Part shown: positions 9,599 to 19,499 of the stretch, one piece after another
Numbering within the stretch: position 1 is the first letter of the stretch
Layout: the number at the start of each line of letters is the position of its first letter
NCBI RefSeq assembly: GCF_003367245.1
Contig: NZ_QRGR01000012.1
Span: 115,678 to 179,677 of the forward strand
Direction: 5' to 3'
Length of the DNA: 64,000 nucleotides
Origin: Pontibacter diazotrophicus
GTDB taxonomy: Bacteria; Bacteroidota; Bacteroidia; Cytophagales; Hymenobacteraceae
Made by a program: the position numbers and the translations under genes
Notes under the pieces: generated by a model
Database searches by the model: none
Seen by the model: the letters and a program-made list of their open reading frames with translations, nothing else
What the model was told of the DNA's origin: nothing

Positions 9599-9642
9599 AG
9601 AAACGCTTCCCGTCTATTCAGGCAGAAAGCGTTTTTTTATTT
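9599..9642 (+). terminator. Rho-independent terminator
   Basis: AAACGCTT (9601-9608) pairs with AAGCGTTT (9627-9634), followed by TTTTAT. It would end transcription of the small membrane protein gene. The rest of the gap to 9825 shows no clear feature. Confidence 0.8.
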
Positions 9643-9825
9643 CTCCCCATTCTGTATTCGCAGCCAGATATTCCACAGAAGGTGTTTCTGTGTAGTTAGT
9701 AAATCAAGCCATTTCTCCTTCCTCCTACCTATAATCTCCGGTGTATTATATCCCCTTCCGCTCCGCTTCGTACATACGAAACAGAAATCAAGATATATCC
9801 AAATATAATATATACGCTGAACAAT

Positions 9826-11433
9826 ATGGCAAACAAGCAGGAACAAGAGCATTTATGGTGGCACGAAGGAGTTATTTATCAAGTTTACCCCCGTTCGTTT
9901 CAGGACAGTGACGGTGATGGCGTTGGCGATCTGAAAGGTATTATCAGCCGGTTAGATTACCTGAAGTGGCTGGGTATTACCGCTATCTGGGTCTCTCCTA
10001 TTTACCCCTCGCCCATGGCAGACTTTGGCTATGACATCGCTGACTATTGCGGTATTCACCCTATGTTTGGCACGATGGATGACTTTGATGAACTGCTGCA
10101 GCAGGTGCATAGCCGTGACATGAAACTTATCCTGGACCTTGTGCCAAACCATACCTCCAATGAGCATCCATGGTTCCAGGAGTCAAAGTCGTCGCGCGAC
10201 AACCCGAAGCGTGACTGGTACATCTGGAAAGACCCGGCAGAGGATGGCAGCGAGCCTAACAACTGGCTGAGTGTGTTTGGCGGCAGTGGCTGGGAATGGG
10301 ATGAAAACACACAGCAGTACTACTACCACGCCTTCCTGAAAGAGCAGCCAGACCTGAACTGGCGAAACCCGGAGGTGCAGGAAGCCATGTTTGATGTAAT
10401 GCGCTTCTGGCTAGACAAAGGCGTGGATGGATTCCGGGTGGATGTGATGTGGCATATTATCAAAGACGATAAACTGCGCGACAACCCGCCTAACCCGGAT
10501 TACAAGGAACATATGTCCACTTACGAAAAGGTTGTTCCTGCCTATTCCACAGACCAGCCGGAGGTGCACGATATAGTGGCTAAAATGCGGAAGGTAACGG
10601 ACGATTATGAAGCGCGTGTGATAATCGGTGAGATCTACCTGCCGATTCATCGCCTCGTGACGTACTATGGTCACGAAAACACCGGAGTACACCTGCCCTT
10701 TAACTTCATGCTCGTCAACGAAGAGTGGAATGCCCGAATCTTGTCTTTGAAAATAGATGAATATGAAGGTGCCATACCTCCCGGAGGATGGCCGAACTGG
10801 GTAATTGGGAACCACGACCAGCCCCGGATTACCAGCCGCGTGGGATATTCTCAGGCGAAAGTGGCCGGTATGCTCCTGCTTACGCTTCGGGGTACCCCAA
10901 CCATGTATTACGGAGACGAAATAGGTATGCGCGATGTACCTATACCGCCGGAGGAGGTGCAGGACCCACAAGGTCTGAACATGCCCGACAAAGACCTGAG
11001 CCGGGACCCGGAGCGCACGCCCATGCAATGGGACAATAGCGAGAATGCAGGCTTTACAGAAGGAAAACCCTGGCTTCGCCTGCCGGATAACTTCCGCCGT
11101 GTAAACGTGGAGGTGCAGCGCGACGATGAATTCTCTATGCTTACCTATTACCGCCGTTTGATAAAGTTACGCCAGGAGGAGCCTGCACTGCATGTCGGTG
11201 ATTATGCCCCTGTTGTCTCAAAGGATTCGTTGCTCTCTTTTATCCGCAAACACGAGGATCGGCAATTTCTTATCATTTTGAACCTGACGCATAAGCCATG
11301 CCTCTTCCGGGCAGAACACCATACCTACAAAGGCAAAATCGTGTTGGCAACAGACCCAGAACGCGAAGGCAAGCAGGTAGAGAAAAACATCAGCATTTCA
11401 GGAGATGAGGGCATCGTGGTGCTACTAGATTAG
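9826..11433 (+). CDS. GH13 alpha-glucosidase
   Basis: This is a retaining alpha-amylase-family enzyme, cytoplasmic because no signal peptide is present, that should cut alpha-linked gluco-oligosaccharides. It has 535 residues. The (beta/alpha)8 barrel motifs are all visible: DLVPNHTS (region I), GVDGFRVDV with nucleophile D206, IIGEIY with acid/base E269, and IGNHDQPR with D331. The opening WWHEGVIYQVYPRSFQDSDG and the DLVPNHTSNEHPWFQESKSS block are typical of alpha-glucosidases and oligo-1,6-glucosidases rather than true amylases. It is followed after 75 bases by treZ, so the pair probably works on glycogen- or maltodextrin-derived sugars. Exact linkage preference cannot be read from sequence. 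Confidence 0.87.
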   Translation: MANKQEQEHLWWHEGVIYQVYPRSFQDSDGDGVGDLKGIISRLDYLKWLGITAIWVSPIYPSPMADFGYDIADYCGIHPMFGTMDDFDELLQQVHSRDMKLILDLVPNHTSNEHPWFQESKSSRDNPKRDWYIWKDPAEDGSEPNNWLSVFGGSGWEWDENTQQYYYHAFLKEQPDLNWRNPEVQEAMFDVMRFWLDKGVDGFRVDVMWHIIKDDKLRDNPPNPDYKEHMSTYEKVVPAYSTDQPEVHDIVAKMRKVTDDYEARVIIGEIYLPIHRLVTYYGHENTGVHLPFNFMLVNEEWNARILSLKIDEYEGAIPPGGWPNWVIGNHDQPRITSRVGYSQAKVAGMLLLTLRGTPTMYYGDEIGMRDVPIPPEEVQDPQGLNMPDKDLSRDPERTPMQWDNSENAGFTEGKPWLRLPDNFRRVNVEVQRDDEFSMLTYYRRLIKLRQEEPALHVGDYAPVVSKDSLLSFIRKHEDRQFLIILNLTHKPCLFRAEHHTYKGKIVLATDPEREGKQVEKNISISGDEGIVVLLD

Positions 11434-11508
11434 CCGGAGCAGCATCAACTTTTGTCGAAGTTTTAGAGTAAAATCAGTCTCTTACATGCTTTACGCTGAC
11501 ATAAGAAG

Positions 11509-13350
11509 ATGGAAACAGTTGGTTCTGAATATATGGGAAATGGCCGATGCCGCTTTACGGTATGGGCACCCGAGAAAAAGACGATGGCACTACACCTCGT
11601 GCACCCTCGGGAGCGCGAAATAGCTATGGAGTGCGCCGAATGGGGCTATTTTACAGCAGAACTGGAAGATGCCTCGCCAGATATCCGGTACTACTATAAA
11701 CCGGAAGGTGAAGAAGGATTTCCCGATCCGGCCTCCCATTGCCAGCCAGAGGGTGTTCATGGTCCTTCAGAAGTGGTAGATCATGGCGCATATACCTGGC
11801 GGGATTCCAACTGGAAAAACATCCCGATGCAGGATCTGGTGCTCTACGAGTTGCACGTGGGCACTTTTACTCCGGAAGGTACTTTCGAGGCCATCATACC
11901 ACGGCTTGACGCTTTGAAGGAGACTGGTATCAACGCCATCGAGTTGATGCCGGTGGCCGCTTTTCCGGGTAGCCGCAACTGGGGCTATGACGGCGTTTTT
12001 CCTTATGCGGTGCAGGCTTCCTACGGCGGCCCTACGGGACTGAAAAAGCTGGTGGACGCCTGCCATGCCAAAGGAATAGCGGTTTACCTGGATGTGGTGT
12101 ATAACCACCTGGGCCCGGAAGGAAACTATTTTGAGAAATTCGGCCCCTACTTCACAGAGAAATACGGCACTCCCTGGGGCAAAGCTATCAATTATGATGG
12201 TGCCTACTCCGATGGAGTCCGGGAGTATTTTGCTAACAACACGCTATACTGGCTGGAGTACTATCATATAGATGGACTGCGATTAGATGCCATTCATGCC
12301 ATCTTTGATCAGAGCGCCGTCTCCTTCTGGGAACTGCTGCAAAACAAGATACAAGCCCTGACGGAGCAGATGGGAAGGTCATTTTACCTCATCGCAGAGA
12401 GCGACCTGAATAACCCCCGGGTGGTGCAGCAAACCGAAGTGGGGGGATATGGGTTTAATGCGCAGTGGCTGGATGATTTCCATCATGCCTTATATGTGCT
12501 GCTAGACAAAGAAGGAATAAAATTTTATGAAGATTTCGGTAAGACAGAGCAGTTCGCAAAAGCCGTTACAGAGGGATTTGTTCACAGCGGCGAATATGTG
12601 AAGTTCCGTAAAAAAACCTTCGGCACCTCCTCCGCTGCCATTCCGGGCAATCATTTTGTAGCCTTCGCGCAAAACCATGATATAGTAGGCAATCGCCCGG
12701 AAGGAGAACGGCTGTCGGTGCTCGTGGACTTTGGAAAGCTTAAAATTGCTGCAGCCGCAGTTCTTCTGTCGTCATACATTCCGATGCTTTTTATGGGAGA
12801 AGAATACGGAGAGGAAACCCCCTTCTTGTATTTTGTGAGCCACTCAGATAAAGGACTGATAAAAGCAGTGCAGGAAGGACGCAAAAAAGAATTTGCAGAT
12901 TATAAGGTCAACGGCGCACTCACCGACCCGCAGGACGAAGAAACTTTCCAGCGGTCTAAGCTGGAATGGGGAAAAAGAAACCAGGGCAAACACCAGAAGC
13001 TCCTGAAATGGCACCAGACCCTGATTCAACTCCGCCGCAACCATGCAGTACTACAGAACTTTGACAAAGCTGCTATAAATGCGCAGACACTGGAGCAGGA
13101 TGGTTTGATATTCATTCGCCAGAACCATGATGGTTCAGAGCACCTGATTTGCCTGTTCAATTTTTCTGAAAAAGACCTCAGCTATACATTGCCTAACACA
13201 AAAACCCATTGGAGCATGCTCCTTAACTCCAAAGAAGTACAATGGCTCCACGAACAGGAGGAAGAATTTACAGCAGCAGCGCAAATGGCAGCAGGGCAAG
13301 TTTTAACGATACCACCCTTAAGTGTGCTCGTTTATCAAAGCCAAACTTAA
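11509..13350 (+). CDS. treZ: Malto-oligosyltrehalose trehalohydrolase
   Basis: This GH13 enzyme cuts maltooligosyl trehalose to release trehalose, the second step of the TreY/TreZ route. It has 613 residues. An N-terminal E-set/CBM48-like domain (GNGRCRFTVWAPEKKTMALH) precedes the barrel. Catalytic residues fall at D260 (DGLRLDAIHAI), E297 (LIAESDLNNPRV) and D391 (FAQNHDIVGNRPEGERL). The region LYELHVGTFTPEGTFEAIIP and the NRPEGERL motif are characteristic of TreZ and separate it from glycogen branching enzyme. It is probably in an operon with the GH13 gene before it. Its usual partner treY is not in the window. Confidence 0.92.
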   Translation: METVGSEYMGNGRCRFTVWAPEKKTMALHLVHPREREIAMECAEWGYFTAELEDASPDIRYYYKPEGEEGFPDPASHCQPEGVHGPSEVVDHGAYTWRDSNWKNIPMQDLVLYELHVGTFTPEGTFEAIIPRLDALKETGINAIELMPVAAFPGSRNWGYDGVFPYAVQASYGGPTGLKKLVDACHAKGIAVYLDVVYNHLGPEGNYFEKFGPYFTEKYGTPWGKAINYDGAYSDGVREYFANNTLYWLEYYHIDGLRLDAIHAIFDQSAVSFWELLQNKIQALTEQMGRSFYLIAESDLNNPRVVQQTEVGGYGFNAQWLDDFHHALYVLLDKEGIKFYEDFGKTEQFAKAVTEGFVHSGEYVKFRKKTFGTSSAAIPGNHFVAFAQNHDIVGNRPEGERLSVLVDFGKLKIAAAAVLLSSYIPMLFMGEEYGEETPFLYFVSHSDKGLIKAVQEGRKKEFADYKVNGALTDPQDEETFQRSKLEWGKRNQGKHQKLLKWHQTLIQLRRNHAVLQNFDKAAINAQTLEQDGLIFIRQNHDGSEHLICLFNFSEKDLSYTLPNTKTHWSMLLNSKEVQWLHEQEEEFTAAAQMAAGQVLTIPPLSVLVYQSQT

Positions 13351-13400
13351 CTACTACCATCATCAACTGAATGCTGCGCATATGATGTACAGCTTTAATC

Positions 13401-13428
13401 CACCCCTAGCCTTTCCAAAGAGGGGAAT
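13401..13428. repeat. Solo hairpin repeat, CCCCT/AGGGG family
   Basis: CACCCCTAGCCTTTCCAAAG followed by AGGGGAAT. It resembles the arms that flank the DUF559 gene at 30093-30593 and similar copies elsewhere in the window. Confidence 0.55.
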
Positions 13429-13503
13429 CTGCCTATAGACAAAGTAATGCGCACTGATCAATAGATATCGGTATAATATCAGGATGTAGTATCAAAAGTC
13501 AAA

Positions 13504-13540
13504 AAAGGCCCCGATATTTCATCTCGGGGCCTTTGCTGTT
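13504..13540. terminator. Bidirectional terminator between treZ and the ABC-F gene
   Basis: AAAGGCCCCGA pairs with TCGGGGCCTTT around a short loop. A run of A on the left and T-rich sequence on the right let it serve both convergent genes, best for the minus-strand ABC-F gene. Confidence 0.85.
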
Positions 13541-13600
13541 TTAATAAGAAGTTGAATCAGAACAATGAATATTCATCTCAACCACAATTGCATTCTCCAC

Positions 13601-15529
13601 TTACTCCGCTATTTTGGTTTCTATTTCTTCGATTTCCAGCATTATTTCTTCCCACTTCTCCTGGGCCACCTGTATTTTCTGCTGTACCGCTTCAAACTTT
13701 TGGGTAACTTCCTGGAGCAGGTCTATATTGCCAAAAACTTTCGGATCAGCCAGCTGCTTCTCATAGTCCTGCTTCTCTTTCTCTAAGTCCTGCACTTCTT
13801 TCTCTACCTCACTCAGTTGCCTGTTTACCTGCTTTAACTGATTGGTGAGCTGCGAGAAATCGCTTTTCTCTTTCGGCTGCTTATCCTGCTGCTTTGGCTC
13901 CGGATTGGCTGCTTCCACTTTCTTTTGCTCCTTTTCGCGCTTCTCCTGCCATTGCTCGAACTCGCGGTAAGTGCCAGGGTATGTTTTCAGCTCATAATCT
14001 TCGATGTACCATATTTTTGTGGCGACATTCTCTACAAAGAAGCGGTCGTGCGAGATAATAACAAAGGTACCCTCATACTGGTCCAGTGCCTGAATAAGGA
14101 TGTTCACCGACTGCATGTCCAGGTGGTTGGTCGGCTCATCTAGCATCAGGAAGTTAGCTTCGGAGATGAGTGTTTTGGCCAACGCTACCCGGCTCTTCTC
14201 TCCTCCTGACAACACTTTGATTTTCTTGAAGACCGTTTCTCCGGTAAACAGAAATGAGCCAAGCAAGGTGCGCAATTCTACTTCTGTTTTCTTGGATCCT
14301 GCCTGCTGCATTTCCTGCAGGATTTCGTTGTCCACGTTCAGCGCCTCCAGCTGGTGCTGGGCATAGAATGCCATGATGACATTATGGCCCAGCTCCCGGT
14401 TGCCCTTTATAGGCTCTGTACCCGCAATAATACGCAGCAGCGTAGACTTACCTTTACCATTGGCCCCTATCAATGCAATCTTATCACCCCGCTCAATGTG
14501 TGCATGGGTGTCTTTGAAGATTACTTTATCACCGAAGCTCTTGCTCATGTGCTCCAGCCGGAAAATATGGCGGCCAGGCTGGATGTTAAACTTAAAGCTG
14601 AAATTCACCTTTGCCGCATCCGGTGCCACATCTTCAATGCGGTCCATACGCTCGAGTTGCTTCATCCGGCTCTGCGCCTGCTTGGCTTTAGAGGCTTTGG
14701 CTTTAAACCGTTCAATAAAGCGCTCTGCCTGTCGTATCTGTGACTGCTGGTTTTCAAAAGCGCCCTTCTGAATTTCATCGCGCAGCACTTTCTCCTCCAT
14801 GTAGAAGCTGTAGTTTCCCGCATACAAATTCAGCTTACTGTTAGAAACCTCCACTGTTAGGATAGTGGTGCGGTCAAGAAACTCCCGGTCATGCGACACA
14901 ATCACCACTGCCCCCTCATAGCGTTCCAGGTAAGACTCCAGCCATTTAATGGACGGAAGGTCGAGGTGGTTTGTCGGCTCATCGAGCAGCAGCAGCGAGG
15001 GTTTCTGGAGCAGTATTTTCGCCAGCATCACCCGCATGCGCCAGCCTCCGGAGAAAGTCGCCAGCGGCTGCTGCAGTTCTGCGGTACTAAAGCCCAGTCC
15101 TTCCAGGATAGCCTCCGCATTGGCTTGCATGGTGTAACCACCCAACGCCTCAAAGCGCTCCTGCAGGTGCGCCAGTTTATCTACCAGGTCGTCATGAAAA
15201 TTATTTTCGAACTCGACCAGCACTTTATCAATTTCCTGCTGCAAACTGATGGCCTCTTCAAAAGCCTGCATCGCCACCGACAGAATACTTTCATGCGTCT
15301 CATAGCTCAGCAAGTCCTGGTTCAGAAAGCCAATGGTCGTTTCCTTGCTCATCTGGATACTGCCTCCGTCAGGTGTATACTCCCCGACAATGATGCGCAA
15401 CAGCGTAGATTTTCCTGTACCGTTTAAACCAATAAGGCCTATTTTGTCTTTTGGTTTTATATGTAGACTGGCATCCTCGTACATGGGGCGGCTGCCAAAA
15501 TGGAAACTGAGATTATTGATCGAAATCAT
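13601..15529 (-). CDS. ABC-F family ATPase
   Basis: This is a soluble tandem-ATPase protein of the ABC-F group, whose members act on ribosomes (translation factors such as EttA and Uup) rather than transport. The first nucleotide-binding domain has Walker A GLNGTGKST (34-42) and FSGGWRMRVMLAKILLQKPS with LLLLDEPTNHLD. The charged interdomain linker (ERFKAKASKAKQAQSRMKQL) is followed by a second domain with LIGANGKGKST and LSGGEKSRVALAKTL. The C-terminal 100 residues are a charged coiled coil (QLTNQLKQVNRQLSEVEKEV), as in Uup. The start is placed at the ATG at 15527-15529 (MISINNLSFHFG); the frame is open 21 more codons. Confidence 0.92.
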   Translation of the reverse strand: MISINNLSFHFGSRPMYEDASLHIKPKDKIGLIGLNGTGKSTLLRIIVGEYTPDGGSIQMSKETTIGFLNQDLLSYETHESILSVAMQAFEEAISLQQEIDKVLVEFENNFHDDLVDKLAHLQERFEALGGYTMQANAEAILEGLGFSTAELQQPLATFSGGWRMRVMLAKILLQKPSLLLLDEPTNHLDLPSIKWLESYLERYEGAVVIVSHDREFLDRTTILTVEVSNSKLNLYAGNYSFYMEEKVLRDEIQKGAFENQQSQIRQAERFIERFKAKASKAKQAQSRMKQLERMDRIEDVAPDAAKVNFSFKFNIQPGRHIFRLEHMSKSFGDKVIFKDTHAHIERGDKIALIGANGKGKSTLLRIIAGTEPIKGNRELGHNVIMAFYAQHQLEALNVDNEILQEMQQAGSKKTEVELRTLLGSFLFTGETVFKKIKVLSGGEKSRVALAKTLISEANFLMLDEPTNHLDMQSVNILIQALDQYEGTFVIISHDRFFVENVATKIWYIEDYELKTYPGTYREFEQWQEKREKEQKKVEAANPEPKQQDKQPKEKSDFSQLTNQLKQVNRQLSEVEKEVQDLEKEKQDYEKQLADPKVFGNIDLLQEVTQKFEAVQQKIQVAQEKWEEIMLEIEEIETKIAE

Positions 15530-15700
15530 GTGATTGCTTATACTGAAAAAACAAAGGTACTTAATTTTGTGCTTCTCTGAAAAACACAGCAATGCCTCTG
15601 AAGGTGCAACAATGTTTTATTTAAAATAAATGTAGACTCCGAACGGCAAAACAATTGCATTGAAAAATAAAATAGGGGCACTTCCAGAAAGGGCATCTAA

Positions 15701-15802
15701 GAGCATGTTTAAAATTTTTTGCGCTGCAAATTGTTCAAAAAGGAGAAGCCAGTTTCCTTTCTGAACAATTTTCGCTTACAAAAACATAATTTAAACATGC
15801 TC
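15701..15802. mobile_element. MITE-like element, copy 1
   Basis: A 102-base element with perfect terminal inverted repeats GAGCATGTTTAAA / TTTAAACATGCTC, flanked by TAA on both sides, as expected for target duplication. The interior near the right end (ACAATTTTCGC then CAAAAAC) and near the left end (TTGCGCTG) matches a second copy at 32442-32602. There is no coding capacity. It lies in the 508-base gap upstream of the 2H phosphoesterase gene; the rest of that gap shows no clear feature. Confidence 0.75.
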
Positions 15803-16037
15803 TAAGGCTATTGCAATTACTGAAATAAATATGTAAATTTTAATCTTTTAATCCTTAGCAGGAATGGCTGAAACAACTTGTAATTTATACATTGCAACGG
15901 GTTTAATTAAACCTATGCCTCCTGCTGCTCACCCACCGCCACCTAAACAATAATGGAGTAGGTACGTTTCATATCTTTATGCTAAGGCGTAAGCATATTT
16001 TGCCTATAGCTAAAAAAGTACTAAAAGCTATACCTTT

Positions 16038-16589
16038 ATGATTGCGATTACTTCGCTTTTAGATAGTAACACTTCAGCGCGTGTGTCGGAAATGACATCA
16101 AAACTGGAGAGTAAATTTGGTTTAACTGGTGTAAACATAACGCCTTACCCCCATCTGACAGCACTAACTGCTGAAGTTCCGGACATGGAGGAACTAAAAG
16201 AATACCTCGAGTTGACCTGCCTGGAGACACGTAAAATTACCGTCCGGACTACGGGCCTGGGAATTTTCCCTGGGAAGAACCCTGTCATTTTTATACCTGT
16301 GCTGCGCACGCCGCCACTAAATGATTTACATAGCCGCCTGCACCGTGATATTGCCGAGATGAGCACAGAAATGGGGGTCTATTATAACCCAAACCTGTGG
16401 CTGCCCCATATTACATTGGCACTGGGCGATACGACTCCTGAATTGCTTGGCCCTGTTCTGAATTTTCTGGGTGAATATAATTTTAACTGGGAGATTACGC
16501 TGAACAACCTGACTATCATGCAAAAGTGCGGAGACTATTATCTGAAAGATGATGAATTCCAGTTTGGCAAAAGAGAATTGATAAGCTAA
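16038..16589 (+). CDS. 2H phosphoesterase superfamily protein (2'-5' RNA ligase family)
   Basis: This 183-residue protein belongs to the 2H phosphoesterases, which act on 2',3'-cyclic phosphates or 2'-5' linkages. The two HxT signatures are present and spaced as expected: PHLTAL near residues 38-43 and LPHITLAL near residues 125-132. The exact substrate is not predictable; RNA processing, tRNA repair and cyclic nucleotide turnover are all known in the family. The gene is monocistronic in appearance, with gaps of several hundred bases on each side. Confidence 0.8.
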   Translation: MIAITSLLDSNTSARVSEMTSKLESKFGLTGVNITPYPHLTALTAEVPDMEELKEYLELTCLETRKITVRTTGLGIFPGKNPVIFIPVLRTPPLNDLHSRLHRDIAEMSTEMGVYYNPNLWLPHITLALGDTTPELLGPVLNFLGEYNFNWEITLNNLTIMQKCGDYYLKDDEFQFGKRELIS

Positions 16590-17139
16590 GGAAAAGAGCG
16601 GCTTCTTTGTCTTCACCTTTCATTTTATGATTAACAGAGCCAGCTTTGACTCATCCCGTTATTTACCTCCTATCATCAGTATAAAACGGTAATTTTATAT
16701 ATCACAATGCAATTTATAGATTAGGTTAGAGTCAATTTATTTGTTCCTGACCCCACACATTCAAGCTTCCTTTCAAACCTGTAGTCCTTCTGCTTTTCTA
16801 CAAAATATATCCTCAATATCACACTGGAGATAACCAGCGCCATATTTCTCTTCTCCATTCCTACTCATACAAAACTCCTGCTGCTAAACCTACTTTGTAC
16901 AAACAAGAAATAACTACTTTAACTTAAAGTAGTCACAGTCCTATTATAATACTATTTTAATTCAACCAAATAATTAAAGTATCCAACTATCTCCTTTTTA
17001 AACCCGTAGTTTCATCATACAAATTAGTGTCAAAAACAGCCTGACTGTACTCCATGCGAAAAATAGCAAAATCATCACACTCATCTTATTCCCAAGAAAA
17101 CAAATAAGTATTCCTTAAAATCTCCAGAACAATTTAATC
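16590..17139. other. AT-rich intergenic region before the catalase gene
   Basis: 550 bases with no convincing ORF, RNA gene or strong palindrome on either strand. It probably contains the catalase promoter, but I cannot place it. Confidence 0.5.
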
Positions 17140-19347
17140 ATGAAAGAGCACGAAAACGAAGGTAACATGAAAGCAAACAAACCCAATGTAAACCAACACT
17201 CCAAGGATAAGCAGCTGGATGATTTCAGAGAGGATCCGCAGGACCAGTATATGACGACCGACCAAGGAGTTCGTGTGAACCATACGGATGATCATCTCAA
17301 GGCAGGTCCACGGGGCCCACTCCTGATGGAAGACTTCCACTTCAGGGAAAAGATGACACATTTTGACCATGAGTCTATACCAGAGCGTGTGGTACATGCC
17401 AGAGGCTCCGGTGCACACGGTTACTTCCAGCCTTATGATGACTCGATGAAAGAATTCACGAAGGCCAAGTTCCTGACGGATCCGAATACCCGAACACCTT
17501 TGTTTGTGCGCTTCTCAACGGTGGTAGGCTCCAGAGGCTCTGCCGACACGGTACGAGACGTGCGGGGATTTGCCACCAAGTTTTATACGGAAGAAGGAAA
17601 CTATGATTTGGTAGGCAATAATATCCCTGTTTTCTTTATTCAGGATGCAAATAAGTTTGCAGACCTTGTACACGCTATCAAGCCTGACCCGGACAATGAA
17701 ATGCCGCAGGCTTCTGCTGCGCATGACACCTTCTGGGATTTTGCCTCGCTGATGCCCGAGATTAACCATATGATCATGTGGGTACTATCAGACCGCGCCA
17801 TTCCAAGAAGCTTCCGTATGATGGATGGCTTTGGGGTCCATACCTTCCGCTTTATCAATGAGGCAGGCAAAGCCACTTTTGTAAAGTTCCACTGGAAGCC
17901 GACACTTGGGGTTCATTCCCTTGTATGGGACGAGGCACAGAAATTGGCAGGTAAGGATGCGGACTGGCTGCGACGTGACCTGTGGGAAGCAATTGATATG
18001 GGCCATTACCCGGAGTTTGAGCTGAACGTGCAGCTTGTGCCAGAAGAGGATGAGTTTAAGTTTGACTTCGATCTGCTGGATGCCACTAAGATTATACCAG
18101 AAGAACTGGTGCCACTGAGGCCAATCGGAAAGATGGTCCTGAACCGCAACCCTGACAACTTCTTCGCTGAGACCGAGCAGGTAGCTTTCCACCCGGGCAA
18201 CCTGGTGCCTGGTATTGATGTAACGAATGACCCGCTGCTACAAGGCCGCCTCTTCTCTTACATTGATACACAGCTAAACCGCTTTAACAGCGCAAATTTT
18301 GGCGAGGTGCCAATAAACCGACCTGTCACTACTGTACATAACCATCAGGGAGCTGGCTTTATGCGGCAGACCATTAACAAAGGCAAGGCTAACTACTGGC
18401 CAAATTCTATTGGCGGTGGCTGCCCGATGATGGCCCCGGGTAACCAGGGAGGCTATGTGCATTATGCGGAAAAAGTAGAAGGGCATAAGATACGTGCGCG
18501 CAGCGAAAGCTTTAACAACCATTACAGCCAGGCTACCATGTTCTGGAATTCCATGACGGAGCCGGAAAAGAAACATATCGTAAAGGCGGCACATTTCGAA
18601 CTTGGTAAGGTAGAGTCGAAGGAAATACGCCAGCGCATGGTGGGGCATTTCTCCAAAGTATCCATGGACTTCGCACAAAGGGTTGCAGAAGGTATTGGCG
18701 TGGAAGTGCCTAAAAACTTTGACCAGGAATCGACAGGCAATTATGAAGCTGACGATGCGAGCAAAAAAATGAAGAGTGGGAAGTCTGTGAAAGAGACGAA
18801 GTTCGTCAGCATTGAGAAAGACAAAGTCAGAACAGCAAAATCAAGAAAAGTAGCGATTCTGCTGGAGGATGGTTATGACTACTGCGAAGTAATGCAGGTG
18901 AAGCAGGCGCTGAAAGATGCCGGTGCCAGTGCTAAAATCGTTTCCAAGTTCCATGGCATGCGCAAGGCCAGCACCGGGGAAGAAATAGAGACAGACAAGA
19001 GCCACATTACCACAGGCTCCATTATGTACGATGCCATCTACATCCCGGACGGTGAGAAGAGCATAGAAGCGTTGATGAAAGAAGGTGATGCCCTGCATTT
19101 TATCAATGAAGCGTTCAAACACGGTAAAGCTATCGCCACCTCCGGAAAAGGTATAGAGTTGTTCAAGAAGGCTGATGTGCTTGGCGTAGACTTTGCCGAT
19201 AAAACTTCCGGCAAAGTGAAGTCTGACAAAGGCGTGGTAACGGCAGGCAACGATGCAGAGGCAAAAGAGTTTGCAACGATGTTCATTGATGCCATCAAAG
19301 AACATCGCCACTGGGACCGCGAAGAGAAAATGATGGTTCCAGCTTAA
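17140..19347 (+). CDS. katE: Large-subunit catalase (HPII type) with C-terminal DJ-1/PfpI-like domain
   Basis: This is a cytoplasmic haem catalase that disproportionates hydrogen peroxide. At 735 residues it is the large clade-2 form. Visible are the catalytic His in [16 protein letters not shown] (H86), the distal Asn region [20 protein letters not shown], and the proximal haem Tyr in [12 protein letters not shown] (Y374). After about residue 560 a flavodoxin-like DJ-1/PfpI domain follows ([20 protein letters not shown]), which stabilises the tetramer in HPII and has no proven catalysis. The second Met (codon 10) is an alternative start. A strong terminator follows. Confidence 0.95.
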   Translation: MKEHENEGNMKANKPNVNQHSKDKQLDDFREDPQDQYMTTDQGVRVNHTDDHLKAGPRGPLLMEDFHFREKMTHFDHESIPERVVHARGSGAHGYFQPYDDSMKEFTKAKFLTDPNTRTPLFVRFSTVVGSRGSADTVRDVRGFATKFYTEEGNYDLVGNNIPVFFIQDANKFADLVHAIKPDPDNEMPQASAAHDTFWDFASLMPEINHMIMWVLSDRAIPRSFRMMDGFGVHTFRFINEAGKATFVKFHWKPTLGVHSLVWDEAQKLAGKDADWLRRDLWEAIDMGHYPEFELNVQLVPEEDEFKFDFDLLDATKIIPEELVPLRPIGKMVLNRNPDNFFAETEQVAFHPGNLVPGIDVTNDPLLQGRLFSYIDTQLNRFNSANFGEVPINRPVTTVHNHQGAGFMRQTINKGKANYWPNSIGGGCPMMAPGNQGGYVHYAEKVEGHKIRARSESFNNHYSQATMFWNSMTEPEKKHIVKAAHFELGKVESKEIRQRMVGHFSKVSMDFAQRVAEGIGVEVPKNFDQESTGNYEADDASKKMKSGKSVKETKFVSIEKDKVRTAKSRKVAILLEDGYDYCEVMQVKQALKDAGASAKIVSKFHGMRKASTGEEIETDKSHITTGSIMYDAIYIPDGEKSIEALMKEGDALHFINEAFKHGKAIATSGKGIELFKKADVLGVDFADKTSGKVKSDKGVVTAGNDAEAKEFATMFIDAIKEHRHWDREEKMMVPA

Positions 19348-19370
19348 TCATCTAGTATAATTACATTATT

Positions 19371-19402
19371 GAAAGGCCAGTATTTAGCTGGCCTTTCTTT
19401 TA
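19371..19402 (+). terminator. Terminator after the catalase gene
   Basis: GAAAGGCCAG (19371-19380) pairs with CTGGCCTTTC (19388-19397), followed by a T-rich stretch. Confidence 0.88.
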
Positions 19403-19441
19403 TTAAAAACTCACTCCCGATTTATGAGGGGCAAGAAAAAC

Positions 19442-19480
19442 AAAAAGGCCACAGCATCGGGATTGATGCTGTGGCCTTTC
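19442..19480 (-). terminator. Terminator after the POT transporter gene
   Basis: AAAGGCCACAGCATC pairs with GATGCTGTGGCCTTT around a 5-base loop. On the minus strand the hairpin ends in TTTTTG. It lies 20 bases past the transporter stop and also faces the catalase gene. Confidence 0.88.
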
Positions 19481-19499
19481 TTACTTTATTGATGCGCGC

